In this document: positions 1 to 12,700 of the stretch, piece by piece
Position numbering within the stretch: the stretch's first letter is position 1
How the letters are laid out: every line of letters starts with the position of its first letter
Origin: Membranipora membranacea
Lineage: Eukaryota > Bryozoa > Gymnolaemata > Cheilostomatida > Membraniporidae
DNA length: 64,000 bases
NCBI GenBank assembly: GCA_914767715.1
Contig: OU612065.1
Location: 26,846,001 to 26,910,000 of the forward strand
Reading direction: 5' to 3'
The notes under the pieces: generated by a model
Databases searched by the model: none
Told to the model about the DNA's origin: nothing
Seen by the model: the letters and a program-made list of their open reading frames with translations, nothing else
Made by a program: the position numbers and the translations under genes

Positions 1-205
1 AACATTCAAGCCTCCAATGATTTGGAAACCAAAGGTTTTTCAATGGTGCAGACTCTGAATCAAAAATCATTTTTATCCTAATCTTAGCGGTTTTCAATAT
101 AACCCTCTTTCAGCAGGTTTTTCCTATGCGGCGTGGGTTAAAAGTTCCAAACTGGAGAGAGGACAACTCCGAATTGAGGCATAAATAAGAGCTCAGAAAA
201 CTGTC
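1..205. mobile_element. MITE family A, right-hand part (cut by window start)
   Basis: This is the right half of the element seen whole at 19099-19605. It ends in the same terminal inverted repeat, closing with GAGCTCAGAAAACTGTC at 189-205, followed by TA (206-207), which fits a TA target duplication. It shares the conserved blocks CCCACGCCGCATAGGAAAAA (reverse strand here) and TCCGAATTGAGGCATAA with the other copies. It has no coding capacity. The left half lies outside the window. Confidence 0.8.
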
Positions 206-399
206 TATTGTTTAGAAATCTTCGAAAAGCGATTATAACATAATATGATGGCGCTTGGATGACTTGGTTTTGGTTATGACATGATGCTGGTGGTGGGTAT
301 TGTTTAGAAAGTTTTGAGAAGTAATTGTAATATGATTAAATGGGTACTTTATATGAGGGCGAGTGAACGACGTAGTTGTGCTGATGAGTGCAAAGCCAA

Positions 400-500
400 A
401 TAAATATAAATTGAGCCGCCAACCGAGAGAAAAATCGGACACTCAGACTCAGAGAGACAGCTTGGCAGAATCAGCACACAGCTAAAAGAAGAAAGGTCCG
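400..500 (+). promoter_or_regulatory. Possible TATA promoter and 5' leader exon
   Basis: A TATA-like AAATATAAA lies at about 404-413. About 25-30 bp downstream is a purine-rich CACTCAGACTCAGAGAGACAG stretch that could hold the start site. A weak GT donor near 495 could pair with the acceptor TTTCTCTCTAG just before the small secreted ORF (about 800). This is inferred from spacing only. Confidence 0.25.
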
Positions 501-824
501 TTCGACTCCATATTGTGAACTCATATCATGTAATATAACACAACATCAGATAAACTATTTTAAACAATAAATAAATTATTTAAATCTATACAAGTTCGGT
601 GAAGTCTATTTAACTCGAGTTAGTTAGGAATCATTGGCGTTCTGCCCTAACAGTGCACATCAGTTAGAATGATGAAGAAATTTGTTTCCACTATAAAGGA
701 TTGACAAAATTGAGTAATTGTTTCTTATTTCCGATGCATGAAAGAAATCCAAGCGTCCATGTCGATAACTGATTGATTTGTTTGTTCCCTTTCTCTCTAG
801 AGGAAATTTCTACGCACAAAACAC

Positions 825-1101
825 GATGAGAGCCTTGATGATATCTGTAGCAGTTGTTTTATTGATGTTGGGTGCCAGCTCAGCTCTTAAAAATTGCATT
901 GAACAAGAGAAAAGCAACCTATATTTTCCGCATTACAACAAACCTCCAAGAAAATATCTTATCACTGAATTTGAGTGTTCAATGCCTAAATTTGAGCCGC
1001 ATATTTATTCTGCAACGAAAAATACAGCTCGCTCTCTGTTAAGCGCATTGGCTGCTGCCTATCAAAATCAAATGCAACTTCACTTTGTAATATTAAAATA
1101 A
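825..1101 (+). CDS. Putative small secreted protein, unrecognised
   Basis: The reading frame from ATG 825 encodes about 91 residues. It opens with a plausible signal peptide: MRALM, a hydrophobic run of about 14 residues, then a small-residue GASSA cleavage region. Two cysteines follow in the mature part. The open frame also extends upstream to 778, but an acceptor (TTTCTCTCTAG, ending about 800) suggests the upstream part is intron. An AATAAA overlaps the stop codon, so either the mRNA ends just after it or the ORF is the first coding exon and continues through a donor such as GTAATA near 1087. I do not recognise the family. It stands alone between repeats, so a chance ORF is possible. Confidence 0.35.
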
Positions 1102-1141
1102 AACAGGTCCTCAAACTAATGTTGCTATGTGTGCTTGTTGA

Positions 1142-1428
1142 TTTTCTATGAAGCTCAAAACTGAAAAGATGAGGCTGCAATTTCAGTGTTGTCATCTAAT
1201 GGGCTAATAGTCAATATCAGGGTGTGAAATTAACCATCTAGCGTACATAGAGAGGTAGTTTCCTTCGACGATAATGACGGCATATAATGACAGCAATAAT
1301 GACGGCATCACCTAGTGCGTTAAGTTACAACCCTGATTTTGACAATCAATTTTTCCAAATTATTGGCCCAATATGTGTCAATTCTGAGATTAATTTTTTA
1401 ATTAGTTATATTCGAGCTATACAGAATT
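1142..1428. mobile_element. MITE family B, copy 1
   Basis: This block is about 290 bp and matches a second copy at 35530-35817. The left arm (GAAGCTCAAAAC, then GATGAGGCTGCAAT) and the right arm (GAGCTATACAGAATT) are imperfect inverted repeats of each other. Both arms also match the other copy. The interior carries a short ATAATGACGGCAT repeat. It has no ORF of note, so it looks like a non-autonomous element. Confidence 0.65.
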
Positions 1429-1457
1429 CCAGGAGCACCCATTACCCATCCCTCACC

Positions 1458-1476
1458 GGGGTGGGGGGGGGGGGGC
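1458..1476 (+). repeat. G-tract
   Basis: Nearly unbroken run of guanines directly after the right end of MITE family B. Similar tracts occur at about 4261-4284 and 10429-10445, and a C-tract at about 13909-13918. Confidence 0.9.
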
Positions 1477-4260
1477 GTCGGGCGAGGGGCAAAGGTCTGG
1501 GGGACTCAGACTACCCATTACTATGAGTGGCAGCAGTTTTATTTCACTTGACAGGGATAAATTAATTCATCTTATTTGTAGATTACTACACAAAGCTTCC
1601 ATGTGTTAGATGCATGGAGGCACATTTTTCAGCATCCTTGCATTAATATTTTTCCAACTCAGTATGAAGTCAAGGCTTAACTTGAGATGATCGTCATAGC
1701 CTGCTCAACAGTCGCGTTGCTTGGCTCTACCATTTGATACCCTTCCAATAATTTGCAATAGCCTGAGAATTTGATCGCATCATTGTCCGATTGTATTACA
1801 GCGTAAGCTGTAAGAAAAGATCAATGATGGGCAAGATAAATTTATTTTCAATCTCTTATGTTATCGTTATACCCACATCTTATATCCACCCAAACACTTC
1901 TTTTTGATTCATATGACTACTTCTTTTAACAACCTTCATCAACATCTTCGTTCATCAACATCTCTACATACATTTAAATTTGCATTGTCGTAACATTTGT
2001 TTCCATTGAATTGAGTTTTATACCCTTGATTTTTATTCGATTGTTTTTTTGTTTTGGTTTCTTTGCACATCTTTGGATGATGATAGTTGCAATAAAAATG
2101 TATATATAAGCTCTCAATGGCCAAACATGAGGCAGAATGTGATCGATGAAGACAAACATTTCCATTCATGAAGAAGTTTTGGCCTAATGATTGTCACAAA
2201 TTATTGTGAAATAGTCCTTATTCAAAATTGTCACAACTTGTGCTACTCCCTTCTCTTGCAACACCACGTATGATAACTAGAATATTCTTTCAATCATTGC
2301 TGGATCTGACTTAGAGAACCTAGTTTATACCGTATGTACAAATGTTCGCAGTTCGTCAATTTTGGTTCTTTGCAAAGTTTGCTGCTTGTGTTCATTTTCC
2401 CGACTGGGTACATAAATGTGGTGAAACTAAAAATGTCTCCTCTGTCCAATAATATGATGTTGGCTATTTAAAAAACAGTAAGAAGAGATCTATGACTCCA
2501 AAGTTGTATTTCATTTTGTCAGAGAATTTTAGTCACAGAGGGGTGGACTGGTTTGCGTCAATTCAGAAATTATTTTGATGCAGGTTGAGCTAAGCTTTAG
2601 TCAATTATTAATGTGAGGCAGCATGAACACCCAATGTTAAAATTTGGAAAGTTCAAGCACTCGCCTGAGAGCTAGACACACTTCAATTTGTAAATATCAA
2701 TTCATTTTTCGGTAAGTCCTGTTTTCTTATCTTTGCAAAGTCATTGTTTTATCTGGCTTTTGAAAACGATTAACAATAATAGGTATTTCAAATTGAGAGG
2801 TAATTGTGTCAATATGACAAATGATAAATGATTTGTTTAATCCATGGACTAATTACTAAACCTTGACAGGACACTATACTGCCAACTGCTGGTAAAAAGG
2901 TATCTAACTTTGGATTAAAAAGCAATGATCTGAACAAGGAGTTATATTCTTCCTTCATCTGAGAAAACAAATTCAAATCATGACTACAGATAGTTGACTG
3001 TTTTGTGTCCCTCATGTACAAACGCCTGACCTGGGAGGATTGTTGAATTGGGTGTGAGCATTTAATTGCTGTATTTTCATACTGTCCAAGTTAAAAATGT
3101 TATACCAGATTAGTGTAGAACTGCAATGCTTGTTTAAAAAGCTTGAATTGCGTTTTTAGAGTACTTGATCACTAACTAATGATCGGGATCTGGCGATCTC
3201 ATAGAAATGAGGCATTTCTCTGAAACAAGAAATTCTTCCCTGGAAACGGCAATATAATATAGAATGGAGTGTTCTATAATGCAATAATTTGTAATTCCTC
3301 ATGAGGTTTAGTTATTTTGCAGTAGTTCAACTCTTTTAAGTGTCTGATATTAGACTCACTCAAGGCCAAATACCCGAGTCGAGCAGACATCCCTCCTTCC
3401 CTTACTATTGCCCACGTTTATTGTGTACGGCGTTACGCCTTCCGCTGAGGAGAATTCTGACAGCCCATCAAACAATCAGAATATCCATAAAGGTGAGCTG
3501 TGAGAACTTGAGATCTCACATTCATCTCTCTCCAATGTTTTTAGTGCTACGGTTTTTGTCAAAGGGTCAGTCCTATTAGAAAAGTGGATATATTACCCCG
3601 GTAAATCAAATATTGTGAGTTCATTGGGCAAATAAAAATATTAAAAAAATGAAAATTGTGGAAAATAGCAATTAGTTTTTTTTAGCAAGGATCATAGATA
3701 TGTTCCACTATGATCCCAATTTTCAGACTTTCCAGCAGTTTTACTGCAATTAGGTTCACAGGCTGTTTTATATCATATGCCCTAATGACTTTTCAGCCTG
3801 AGATCTTTGAAACCATACCAAAAATGACCTAGTAGGACTGTCACTTTGATTTAGCTGCAGGACAGCCAAGTCTTGTACTAATATAATTAGACGTAAAAAA
3901 AAAGCTGCTGTCAATTTCCACTGCAAATTAATGGCATTTTCAATTTCTGTTATGATATTATGTCACCAGATTTTAAAACAAAGTCAATCTACAAATTTTA
4001 CTATGATAAGAGGTTACCAGACAGTCCAGATATCCTAGATATCAGAATTGGTATTCATACATTGAAAGTTACAGTTAGTGCTAGCACACTAATAATTTCG
4101 GCCACGCATGCAGACCTAATCTTAATCATCAGATCAGTTTTTTATGTCCATCTCAGGTTTGACAATGATCTAAGTTCTTTATCAAATTATTGCATAATAA
4201 GTTTTATTTCATGTCAAAACAAAGTTTTAATTTGGTACAACACATTCTTGCTTCAGGTCC

Positions 4261-4284
4261 GGGGGGGGGGGGGAGGGAGGGGGG
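4261..4284 (+). repeat. G-rich tract
   Basis: A guanine run interrupted by two adenines. It could form a quadruplex, and its length is likely variable between individuals. Confidence 0.85.
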
Positions 4285-5233
4285 TGTGCAAACAGCTGCA
4301 CATACTTTCTCCTGAAAAATACAAAATGATATTGTCATCCTCATAGCAAAGGGAGGTTATATGTGGCAGTGCAGTTTATAATGTATTTTCACGCTGTTAG
4401 ATATCCAGAATAAAGTATCATTGTGTGGAGAGCTGTTTGTTATATTTCCGGCCTGTATGGATATCATCAAAAAACAAGTCACCTGTTGTTGAAAAATATT
4501 GTTTACTTTGCATGCAAGCCAAGGTAACATGGATATGATCCAATCTCGGGCATATTTAAAGTTTGAACTCAAAATATGTCCGACAAACTTTTGAACTTCA
4601 TGTATGTAACATTTTTATACCTTCTATCTAGAGCCCAGTACACGGACATTAATTATTCTCAGCCGATGAGACCGCAATACGAACACATATTACTCGTGTA
4701 CTTATGTGATTCAACACCAAACATTCATCATGTTGGTTCCACCATTAGCATCATGCATGATTATTGATTGTGTATCAAAAATCGAGCCAGGATTCCACCA
4801 TATATATATCAGTAAATTATGGGCAAAATGTATGCCGATTAAACGCATAGTTGTCCTCTTGAAACTAAGTGAAAGTGTACAATGCATTGTGGAACTTTGT
4901 GCTGAACATTTCATTTGAAACATTTCAACCTTTACCTCATTTGTAAAATTGGGCCCTAAAAAGTTCCGGTTGAATTTACAATGGTCGATGTATTTTATTT
5001 CTACTCAATTGAGATCATAATAGCATTTTCACCTTGCAATGAAGACTCCCCATTTCTCTCTAAAATTCCGACAAAAAATAAATCATATTAGACCTATGCA
5101 ATCACCTCAGCCGTGTTTGCCATGTCTGTGAGAAAGACAATACAGCTGTAAACGCCCTTGATCTGTGCCTAACGCTGGTACGTTCATTCTTGAATATTAT
5201 TGTTACAACTGAATATTAATTGTTACAACTATA

Positions 5234-5613
5234 GACAGTTTTCTGAGCTGTTATTTATGTCTCAATTCGGAGTTGTCCTCTCTCCAGTTTGGTACTTTTA
5301 ACCCACGCCGCATAGGAAAAACCTGTTGAAAGAGGGTTATCTTGAAAACCGCTTATGTTAGGGAAAAACTGATTTTTTATTCAGAATCTGCAGCATTGAA
5401 AACATTGGAGGCTTGAATGTTGATCAATCTTAATTTGAGTGACGAAACTCATGAAAAATTCTGCCAAATTGTCTGCAAAACTGGCAGAAAATGCTATAAT
5501 TGACTATCCAAATACTAAAATGATTTCCCAAACTATGTCCATATGAGTTTTCAATGCTGCAGATTCTGAAACAAAAATCTTTTTTTTCCTAAATCAGAGC
5601 TCAGAAAACTGTC
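5234..5613. mobile_element. MITE family A, shortened copy
   Basis: The element starts GACAGTTTTCTGAGCT at 5234 and ends AGCTCAGAAAACTGTC at 5613, with TA on both sides (5232-5233, 5614-5615). The left arm is the full long inverted repeat carrying the CCCACGCCGCATAGGAAAAA block. The right arm keeps only its outermost bases, so this is an internal-deletion derivative of the 507 bp form. Confidence 0.8.
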
Positions 5614-5701
5614 TATTGTTACAACTGCCTCCTCCTCAACTGCCCCTCCTCAATATTATTTGGCTGTTATTGAATGCTGAGAGGCACCTAAATAAATGTT
5701 A

Positions 5702-5736
5702 CACCAGGGAGGGTGGGTGAGTATACCCTCCCTGGT
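5702..5736. repeat. Short perfect hairpin (CCAGGGAGGGT family D)
   Basis: ACCAGGGAGGGT is followed after a short loop by its reverse complement. Related hairpins sit at 6511-6542, about 34539-34578 and about 53866-53901, and a half-copy near 22480. Confidence 0.8.
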
Positions 5737-6510
5737 TACACTATATTTCATCTCACCAGTCTGTATGCTGTATTGTCCTCTGATCACACAAATTCTAGTT
5801 TGTCACAGGACACCAAGAAAAAGTTTTCCGCTTCCTGCATAAGTCGGGGATTGTCATAAGAAAATACCGGAGTTCATAATTCTTTCCATTTTTATGGGAA
5901 TCCAACAAAAGCTTTATTAGACAACCATTTTTTGAAGAAAAAAACAGCAGCACGTATAGATCTTACCAACTGACCCAAAATGGTTCTCAGCTTACAGCTT
6001 GCAATATCATTTGCACAATGGCATCAAACTTTTGAGCAGCAGCATCTTTTAGAGCAAATGCAAATTGTACCAATATAATAATAATATAATTGCTTAAAAA
6101 GCAAGGAAGTTTATCAACATTTTTCTTGGAAAGTCATTGTAACTACGACGAGAAGTGTTTGCGAATGAGTTCTCACAAGGAGTGAAAGAACATTTGGCTT
6201 AAAAATGATATTCGCACAATTTGCCTTTTAGACAATACAACACTTCAGTCGGACTTCCTCAAACTAAAAAAAATTGTAGACATACTATAATAATTGCGTA
6301 TGCTCATAAACATAACGGGCAACACATCCCATTCGGGTTTAAAAAAATCGGATTTATCCTCTCGCGAGGTACTAGAACTACACGATACAACAACTGTAAC
6401 AGCTTGGAGCACTGGCTTTGCCATTGACGTAGATAAAAAAAGAGAGAGGAGTTACCTTCCCTTTGCACACCTGCATTTTCAATGTAGATGTGAGGCTATT
6501 AGTAGCCATC

Positions 6511-6542
6511 TACCAGGGAGGGTGGTGACCCACCCTACCTTA
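6511..6542. repeat. Short hairpin, family D
   Basis: TACCAGGGAGGGTGG is followed almost at once by an imperfect reverse complement (CCACCCTACCTTA). It lies just beyond the CASTOR stop codon and so probably in its 3' UTR. Confidence 0.7.
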
Positions 6543-6598
6543 CCTAACAATAACAACAGAAAATGAGAGTAATGGGTTCTCTATCACAGATATAATAC

Positions 6599-6747
6599 TC
6601 AGAGCGCTTCCTCAGTAACACTGAGTGAGGTGGACAGCGATGAAGAGCTTCCTTGTAATTTCTTGTTGGACTTTTGCTTCTCTTCTAGCAGCTTCTTAAC
6701 TCGATCGTAATGTTCCACAGGGACCTAGAATAATATATAACAATATA

Positions 6748-6778
<31 letters not shown>

Positions 6779-9700
6779 TACAATATGTAGCAATGACGCT
6801 ATCGTGAAATGAGATAACAGTTCAACCAAGAAGGAACGCTGTTACTCCTTGGTTCAACTGCTATAAATCAGACATAAGTGAGACCATGCACAACAAAAAT
6901 AAATGGTAAAACAAATCAAGTGAATTTGTTAAAAATGTCTTTGTCAAGGAGGGAAAAATTTTGTTAGCTAGAATACCCTGGCTTAACAGGAATTACACTG
7001 GATTGTGAGTGTGGTGAGTTGCACTATGCCAGCATTTACTTTATTTTCAAGTGTTAAATTCCATGATACCGACTCATGCCCAGGCCTCTTTATATTCATG
7101 AGTAAAATTCCTGAAATAAACTGGCCGGCTGGAGGCTGATTAAAATGATTAGAACCACAAGGGTATAGTGACATATCAGTCAGATACTGCAGATGGGATT
7201 AGACTAGGCTTAGCCTGTCTCGACAAGCTTTGTTGAGGGGAGGGAACCAAACACCCACAACAAAGCTTGTCATGACAGGCTAGATAAGACTGTGAGTGAG
7301 ATGCTCTATCCACACTGATGACGTGATATACTTTTGCATGTATATCCCTGATCGATAGAGAGTGAACTAATACACTTAGCATGAGTACCATCACAAGGAA
7401 TTTGGTGTGACGATCCGAGTTCAATTTAACTAATTAGGGGCAGGTACATGTTAGGTACTCGCACTACAATGACACTAACGATCAGAGATACACATGATCA
7501 TAGTGTAGTCTCGATGTCAGTGTGGTCAGAAGCTCTAACTGACTGAGTCACCGTCCATCTCAACTGACCCACTTCCCACTCTTCTAGGAGGTTTCTCCTC
7601 CTCCCAGATGTGAATAATAAGGGGTTTCTAGTCGCATGTGAAGGGTACTTTTACAAGTGCAACTCAAGGGCTCGCAAGCGATGCTTCACCTTGAACATTC
7701 CATTCGAGGCATTGCTATTATGTTCACCGTTACATGGCAGACGCATGATCGTGAATATATTACAGGCATGACTTGAGAAGTTGAGAGTCTGCTCGTAGCT
7801 AATTTTAGCGCTGCCAACCCATCATTAATCGTTATGTGAGTCAGAATCATAGGGTTAATGGACATAATAAAGAGAGCACTTAGGTTAGATAACATCATTC
7901 TGCCTGTTCTTACCAGTACGTGTCCGTAATAAAAGGAAGAGATGTAATACTCGGATATATGAGCAGATGCTATTGGCTCTGAGATCTGTGCTACGATACC
8001 TGCCTCTCCTGTCGGACAAGAAAAACAAGCCATCATTCAACAGTCTTAGTTTGAGTGCTTTCCCGGATCGCTGGTCGTAATTTATAACGGGATGCTCCTA
8101 CCAGCAACCAGGAAAAGCATCTAAGCAAAGAGTTAAAGACTCCTTGATCTAAGCATTGGAGCATTTAATTATAATTTTACATAACCAAGGAAATTAGAAA
8201 AAAAAACACAGTAGTACCTGTTCAACCACCAGATATGTCCAGGCACAAGTAATTTGCCTCTGTAATTACCCGGTATACTGGTTTATTTTTATAAACACAC
8301 ATTTTTCGCAATATTCTCCATGGTAATGCTTGGTTCACATTGTCCCAGATGGCACTAGGATGCCATCCCAGATGCTTATCCCAGTCACATTATAACATTC
8401 ATCCCAGATAGCCATCCTAGATAGCCATCCCAGTCAATGTGAACCAGAAAATGACACAATCCCAGACTGTCTGGGTCCGTCTGGGATAGCATCGGGGAAA
8501 GTTCGTAAGCGTTAAACTTTCCCAATCAATCAATCCAGTAAGTTGGTCAGCGAGAAAACTCGGTTGATTGGGAGGTGCATAGTCTAGCCTGCATTGCTCC
8601 GCCCAAATGTCTCCATGAAGTTCTAGGGGTCAATTACGGAAGCCGTATCACGCGGCATCAACTGGCTTTCTGTGGATTCGTTAGAGCGACCTAATCGCAC
8701 TGAAGCGCAGCAAAGGAAAGCTAAAAACCCTGAGATATAGTCATCACTCAGCATTGGGAGTAATAAAGCTATACTGAACGGAGAAAATATGAAGACTTAC
8801 TAAAGCCCATTCCCTCTGGCATATCACCAATTCTTATCAGTTGCCAGTACTCTGAGTTATCGAACATCAACTGTGGAGGAAATCTGAAACAAAGAACTTA
8901 ATCTGGTTATTGTTGCGAAATATGACGGCGATAAGGTTTCTGGGATACGGCGGAGTGCACCGAACTGTTGACACGAGGGAGGCTGATTCTAACCGCATAC
9001 TTGCAATACTGACATCATAAGTGCAGAGTACCTATATGGTACCATGATAGCGGTAACCACCTGCCTGCCGCACTGATGGAATATTTCAGGCATATATGCC
9101 CTGGTGGTGAAATTTTGTGTGCATACTCTTGGCACGGAATGGAGCACAGTCATTTGTCTATATTTTGCTTACCGGTCAAGCAGCGAAGCCTCTAGTACAA
9201 GCGATATACTGTGATCAATTATGCTAAGACTGAAGAATCGCTCCTTCTCCGGAATAGGCTCACTTCTTCTCGAGTAAAACAACAAATCTGCAAAACAGAA
9301 ACATAGCCAAAATATAATAATAAATATTCTCGATATATATCAATATTTTTCTGATCATTCCATGCCAGGTTGGTTAAAATGTTCAGTCACGCACCTCATT
9401 CCGAAATTAGCCTTGCCACGCGGCCAATTTCGCTGTTTTAAATCAAAAGCAAAAAAAGCGGCTGCGTGACAAGGGGCTAATGCCATGTATTTTGCAATTA
9501 TAATAATGTAATCTTTTATTGTAATTAAGAAAGGTTGTGGGGTTTCTGGGTGATTTTCAAGTAATTATATACTGTAGCAAGCAATCTAGTACAGCAATGA
9601 CCATAAAAGTCATCCGTTGTTGAATGCTATAATTTGATGCAAGAATTGAAATGTCAAGTCTACCAGGTTACCATGCTACAATGTATTATTATATGATTGC

Positions 9701-12700
9701 ACTATTGGTTATAATTTGATATTATAATGTAACAGCTGGCCCGGCATGAATTTATAGTGCCTCGGAAACTCCCACACTTGTAATGATGCATGATATATAG
9801 ATATAGCCGCTATATCTCCCTACAGTCTGTAGTCAGTTACATAGTACATAATTTACATAATAATTTCCCATGCTACTACATCAAAGCTTCATCTTTTCTC
9901 AGTTCACTGCCGTAGATCAAACGATGGGCCCATATGATGTGGCAGGCTATCATAATTGTCATATAAATCATATTCAAATATTGAAATTTAAAAATTAATT
10001 TAGCCTACTTTCAAAAATAGAAAGGTAACATGGAAGTGATTTTTTTTAAAACTCGGTCAGTGGAGTGCTATTTCTGTCACAAATATTCCTGATAGTTCGT
10101 GGAATCCGCTCAAGTTTCTTTTGGGAGCATAATATGCCATGCAACAGTGTTTGCCTAAAATGCTATTTTTCCATCATGAATCAATTCTCTCACGATATAA
10201 ATACTGATTGACATAGGGATGTCCTCAATAATTAAGGTTGCTGAGAGATGGGCTGAGAGATGGGCCTGGGTGCTGTTAGTTGGCTGGTTTTTTGAGTGGA
10301 GGCAACAAAGTTATTGATGGGCAGTAAACACACTCATCATGAAATAAAAGTACTTGAGCCTAATTGCCATGATTAAAATGTTACAGATGATCGAGTCACA
10401 CTGGCCTTGACAGGCTATGTTCTGTGGGGCGGGGGGGGGGGGGGTGAGGTAAGGTGGGGCAGAAGAGACAGTCTATAGGTCCACGGCTATGAAAGTATGC
10501 AATAATCATTTTTGTTTCACATTTTTCCTAATGGAGCCCTTTATAAGGACACAGGTATCAATGAAGTCGAATTGATTCGACCAAATGATGTGATACGGCA
10601 CCTCGTGTTGCTCATCAGTTAATTGTCAATTTTCCAAGAAACATAAGGACCAATTCAATGACAAAAGGAAACTAGACAAAATTGCTTTGGAATGTGTTTT
10701 TCCTCATTGGAAGTATGCAGCTCATAGCCACCGAAAATAGTTTTTTTGTGCAGTGAATATAACGTAAAGAGATGACTATTTTCGTATCCGAGAATAATCT
10801 TACCTATGATTATCAGTGCCTGAGAAGACAAGTTTTCGCTATCCATAGACGTAATACAATACTGTGATTTATTAGTGCACTGAAAACTATGTGTCAATGG
10901 CCGCGTGCCCTTGGCTATAGCCGGTCTCTTGTTGATCTTGGATGTATCGACTATGATCTCAGAGCTGAAAAGTAAGTCTTCTCTGGTGATTCGAAAGTTC
11001 TGAGCCAACACCTCACATGCGGCATTAAAGTCCTTCTCCTGAATCTAAAAATAAAGATATTATATATTATTATTACATATATATATATATATATACATTA
11101 TATTATATGGAACAGTTATTAGATTTTTTTATTGCTCAACATAATTCCGTTGCTTGAGGGAGTAGATGGCCTTGACTATGGGATGTTGAAAATAAAGTTA
11201 CGGAGCAATGATTAGACTTTTCAATCACTGTGTTTTCATGAGATTGAGCTATGTGAGTTTCTGGGCTGTTCGAGACATGGAAATATGATTTGTATTTCAC
11301 TTTCAAAAAGTCAAGCTCATGAGACTTAAGAGTCCAGTGCAAAAGCTAAGCAATGGAACCAGACCAGCCTCATTTTCTGAGCTCTCATTTGTCTGTTTTT
11401 TGTTGTTGTAAACTCATCCCGTATGCATTTAGTAGCTACACACTGAATATACCTAAAGTGAGATTTCAAGGTATGTAACATGAGGCAGTTTGTCCAGGTT
11501 CACGAATGCTAATTCATTATGATGTCAATGAAAAATCACAGTATCTCAAAATAAGTACTTCAGTACTAAACATTAGATATGGCATGTTCATCGAATATTA
11601 GCAGTGGGAATAACATTTGGGATAACCCTCATATAAAATGACACAACAATGCACCATGTCGCTTAGATTGGACATGTACCAGGCAACCGTTACCCACTAC
11701 TCTTATTTCCTTTGTGTATGATGAAGCATTTAATTGAAATAGGTAGGTAGGCAATATGTAATACTGAACATGGAAAATCACTGCCAATGACTTTAGTATC
11801 TTTGTCCCTGGTCTAAAAATATTTAGGTTACTGATTAAAATCTCCCAATTCAGTTGTCATTGGCAATGGCATGGGAAAGACTGTTGTCATTTAAAATTCT
11901 GTGACTATCCTTTGCTAAGTATCCTGATGTAAATCTGTAGTCTACGGAGCACCTGTAGGCACTTGTCACAGCATATTAAAATAAGTCAGCTACAGTTCTA
12001 TAGGCTGGTGGAAAATGAGGTCGTTTGGATTCGAAGCGTTTGAGAATACATGGACGTTTCGTCGCAAGCAAGAACTTTTGATGTACCAGAAAGTATTTCA
12101 GATATTTTGACATATCTTGGAATCCCTGTGGATTCATTTTAGATCACGCATCCTATTTTACACCTGCGTGTAATCATGCTAATTTCTTTAGGAGACTTTG
12201 CTGCAAATTCACTTTAAAAACTGTCAAAACCTAAGTAATGGCCGTTCAGTATCTAGGTGCATTTCGTGTTTGTCTCTATATCTTTTGAATTGGGAGAAGG
12301 ATCCATCAAGTTATAAGTACCTCCAAAACACATATTGTTTTCTGCACATCAATATATAGTGACCTCTAGTTGACGTCCTTACTGAGCAGGTACCACAAGT
12401 TCCGTCACATAGAGGTTAATGACTTAAGGTACGATGACCGTATTGTATGTTTTTATACCATTAGCAAGACACCGCATTAGGCCTACATCAATAAAATTCC
12501 AAATCAATAAAAATGACTAAAACAAACAATTTTTTGGATCAAAACGGACAGGTTCATATCTAGTAGTCATCATCTAAAAATGATTATATATATGATAATG
12601 TTATGAGTAAAGGAGGCATAAATATTTTGCAGCCAGCGAAAGATAAGACTTATCTTATAATAGGCCTACCCTGGATTAGTAGATAACCTGCAGTCATCTT

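Larger units (their letters stand above)
1102..6598. other. Gene-poor, repeat-rich interval
   Basis: The interval holds MITE family B (1142-1428), a G-tract (about 1458-1476), a second G-tract (about 4261-4284), MITE family A (5234-5613) and two short CCAGGGAGGGTGGG hairpins (5702-5736, 6511-6542). I found no set of phase-compatible exons on either strand. The open stretch at 3340-3579 is discussed among the findings. The last few hundred bases are probably the 3' UTR and downstream flank of the minus-strand CASTOR gene. Confidence 0.6.

Noticed and set aside
233-442. Minus-strand 69-residue ORF
   Set aside because: Overlaps the MITE flank and a putative promoter; low-complexity His/Thr text, no splice or family support.
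3960-4346. 128-residue plus-strand ORF
   Set aside because: Runs through a G-tract (poly-Gly), AT-rich composition with Ile/Ser/Leu bias, no recognisable domain; a chance ORF.
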